Below, piece by piece: positions 33,444-33,953 of a DNA stretch of 33,953 nt (within the stretch, counting starts at the first letter, position 1; each line of letters opens with the position of its first letter). Source of the DNA: Pandoraea sp. (GTDB lineage Bacteria; Pseudomonadota; Gammaproteobacteria; Burkholderiales; Burkholderiaceae); assembly GCA_031291335.1 (NCBI GenBank), contig JARLJF010000141.1, positions 1 to 33,953 on the forward strand. Direction: 5' to 3'. The translations under genes were made by a program, and so were the position numbers. The notes under the pieces were generated by a model. That model did no database searches. It was not told the DNA's origin and was given only the letters and a program-made list of their open reading frames with translations.

Positions 33444-33953
33444 ATGCTCATCGTTTATTTGCTCGGTTGTCTCGTCATTGCGTTTGCCGCCGTTGTGGTC
33501 GTGCTGATGCGATTCACGCGACGGGTTACGCGTCGGGCCGAAGCGGCCGTGCCGCCGGACGGTCAATTTCTCGACATCGATGGCGAACGCCTGCATTACG
33601 TCGATTTCGGCCACGGCCCGGCGGTCGTCTTCATTCACGGTCTCTCCGGTCAGTTACGCAACTTTGCCTACCTGCCGCTGGAAGCGCTGGCACGCACACA
33701 TCGCGTCGTACTCGTCGACCGCCCAGGCTCTGGCTACTCGACACGTGCCGCACAGCACGATGGCGCGATCACTTCGCAAGCGAATGCCGTCGCGCGATTG
33801 ATCGACACGCTGGCGCTTGACCGCCCGCTTGTCGTGGGGCATTCGCTGGGGGGGGCGGTATCACTGGCACTGGCCCTCGATCATCCGCATCGCGTTGGCG
33901 CGCTCGCCTTGATCGCCCCGCTGACGCAACCGGTCGCCGAAGTCCCCGCGGCC
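33444..33953 (+). CDS. Alpha/beta hydrolase, membrane-anchored (3' end outside window)
   Basis: The frame runs from ATG 33444 to the window end, 170 codons without stop. Residues 2-22 (LIVYLLGCLVIAFAAVVVVLM) form an N-terminal membrane anchor, followed by basic RFTRRVTRRAEAA. The hydrolase fold begins at FLDIDGERLHYVDFG. HGLSG is the oxyanion loop, DRPGSGYS the second conserved loop, and GHSLGGA the nucleophile elbow. The C-terminal Asp/His are outside. It follows the monooxygenase by 117 bp and could hydrolyse the ester it makes. The family covers esterases, lipases and haloperoxidases, so substrate is open. Confidence 0.88.
   Translation, partial: MLIVYLLGCLVIAFAAVVVVLMRFTRRVTRRAEAAVPPDGQFLDIDGERLHYVDFGHGPAVVFIHGLSGQLRNFAYLPLEALARTHRVVLVDRPGSGYSTRAAQHDGAITSQANAVARLIDTLALDRPLVVGHSLGGAVSLALALDHPHRVGALALIAPLTQPVAEVPAA

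Overview
The window is a 34 kb GC-rich, densely coding piece of a betaproteobacterial chromosome. Family-level protein resemblance (GTP-type PEP carboxykinase, topoisomerase III with a Lys/Ala tail, LysR, glutathionyl-hydroquinone reductase, PurT, PdxY) points to the Burkholderiaceae, in the Burkholderia / Paraburkholderia / Pandoraea range. This placement is by recollection, not by a database search. There is no rRNA, transposase, integrase, CRISPR array or recognisable prophage.

Layout. 1-8.4 kb is housekeeping and central metabolism: the 3' part of topB, a LysR regulator, pckG, a D-2-hydroxyacid dehydrogenase behind a perfect CRP-like palindrome, a thioesterase/patatin pair, and tRNA-Lys(CTT) with its own promoter and terminator. 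8.5-11 kb holds a glycine-zipper lipoprotein, an unrecognised 120-aa gene, and a MoaD/ThiS-like protein ending in Gly-Gly paired with a BNR beta-propeller. 11.2-17.2 kb carries a chemoreceptor, an EF-G gene outside a ribosomal operon, pdxY and S-formylglutathione hydrolase.

17.4-20.3 kb is the most unusual part. It encodes a regulator made of two OmpR-type winged helices with no receiver, a GH18 chitinase with no signal peptide that resembles the chitinases of insecticidal Tc toxin loci, and a 71-aa holin-like membrane protein whose start overlaps the chitinase stop. This looks like a minimal holin-based (type 10-like) export or lysis cassette. 20.3-22 kb has three tiny genes and a probable small RNA.

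22-27 kb holds a GntR/AEC-transporter pair, a GAF-like/GGDEF diguanylate cyclase, a His/Lys-rich secreted protein, a GNAT acetyltransferase and a cold-shock gene with a long leader. 27-30 kb carries glutathionyl-hydroquinone reductase, an SDR remnant with a 9-bp tandem repeat, and purT. 30-34 kb is a TetR-controlled unit: SDR, Baeyer-Villiger-type monooxygenase, and a membrane-anchored alpha/beta hydrolase cut by the window end. A plausible path is alcohol to ketone to ester to acid plus alcohol.

Starts were chosen by ribosome-binding sites and family N-termini. Promoters and operators are pattern matches. All functional links between neighbours are inference.
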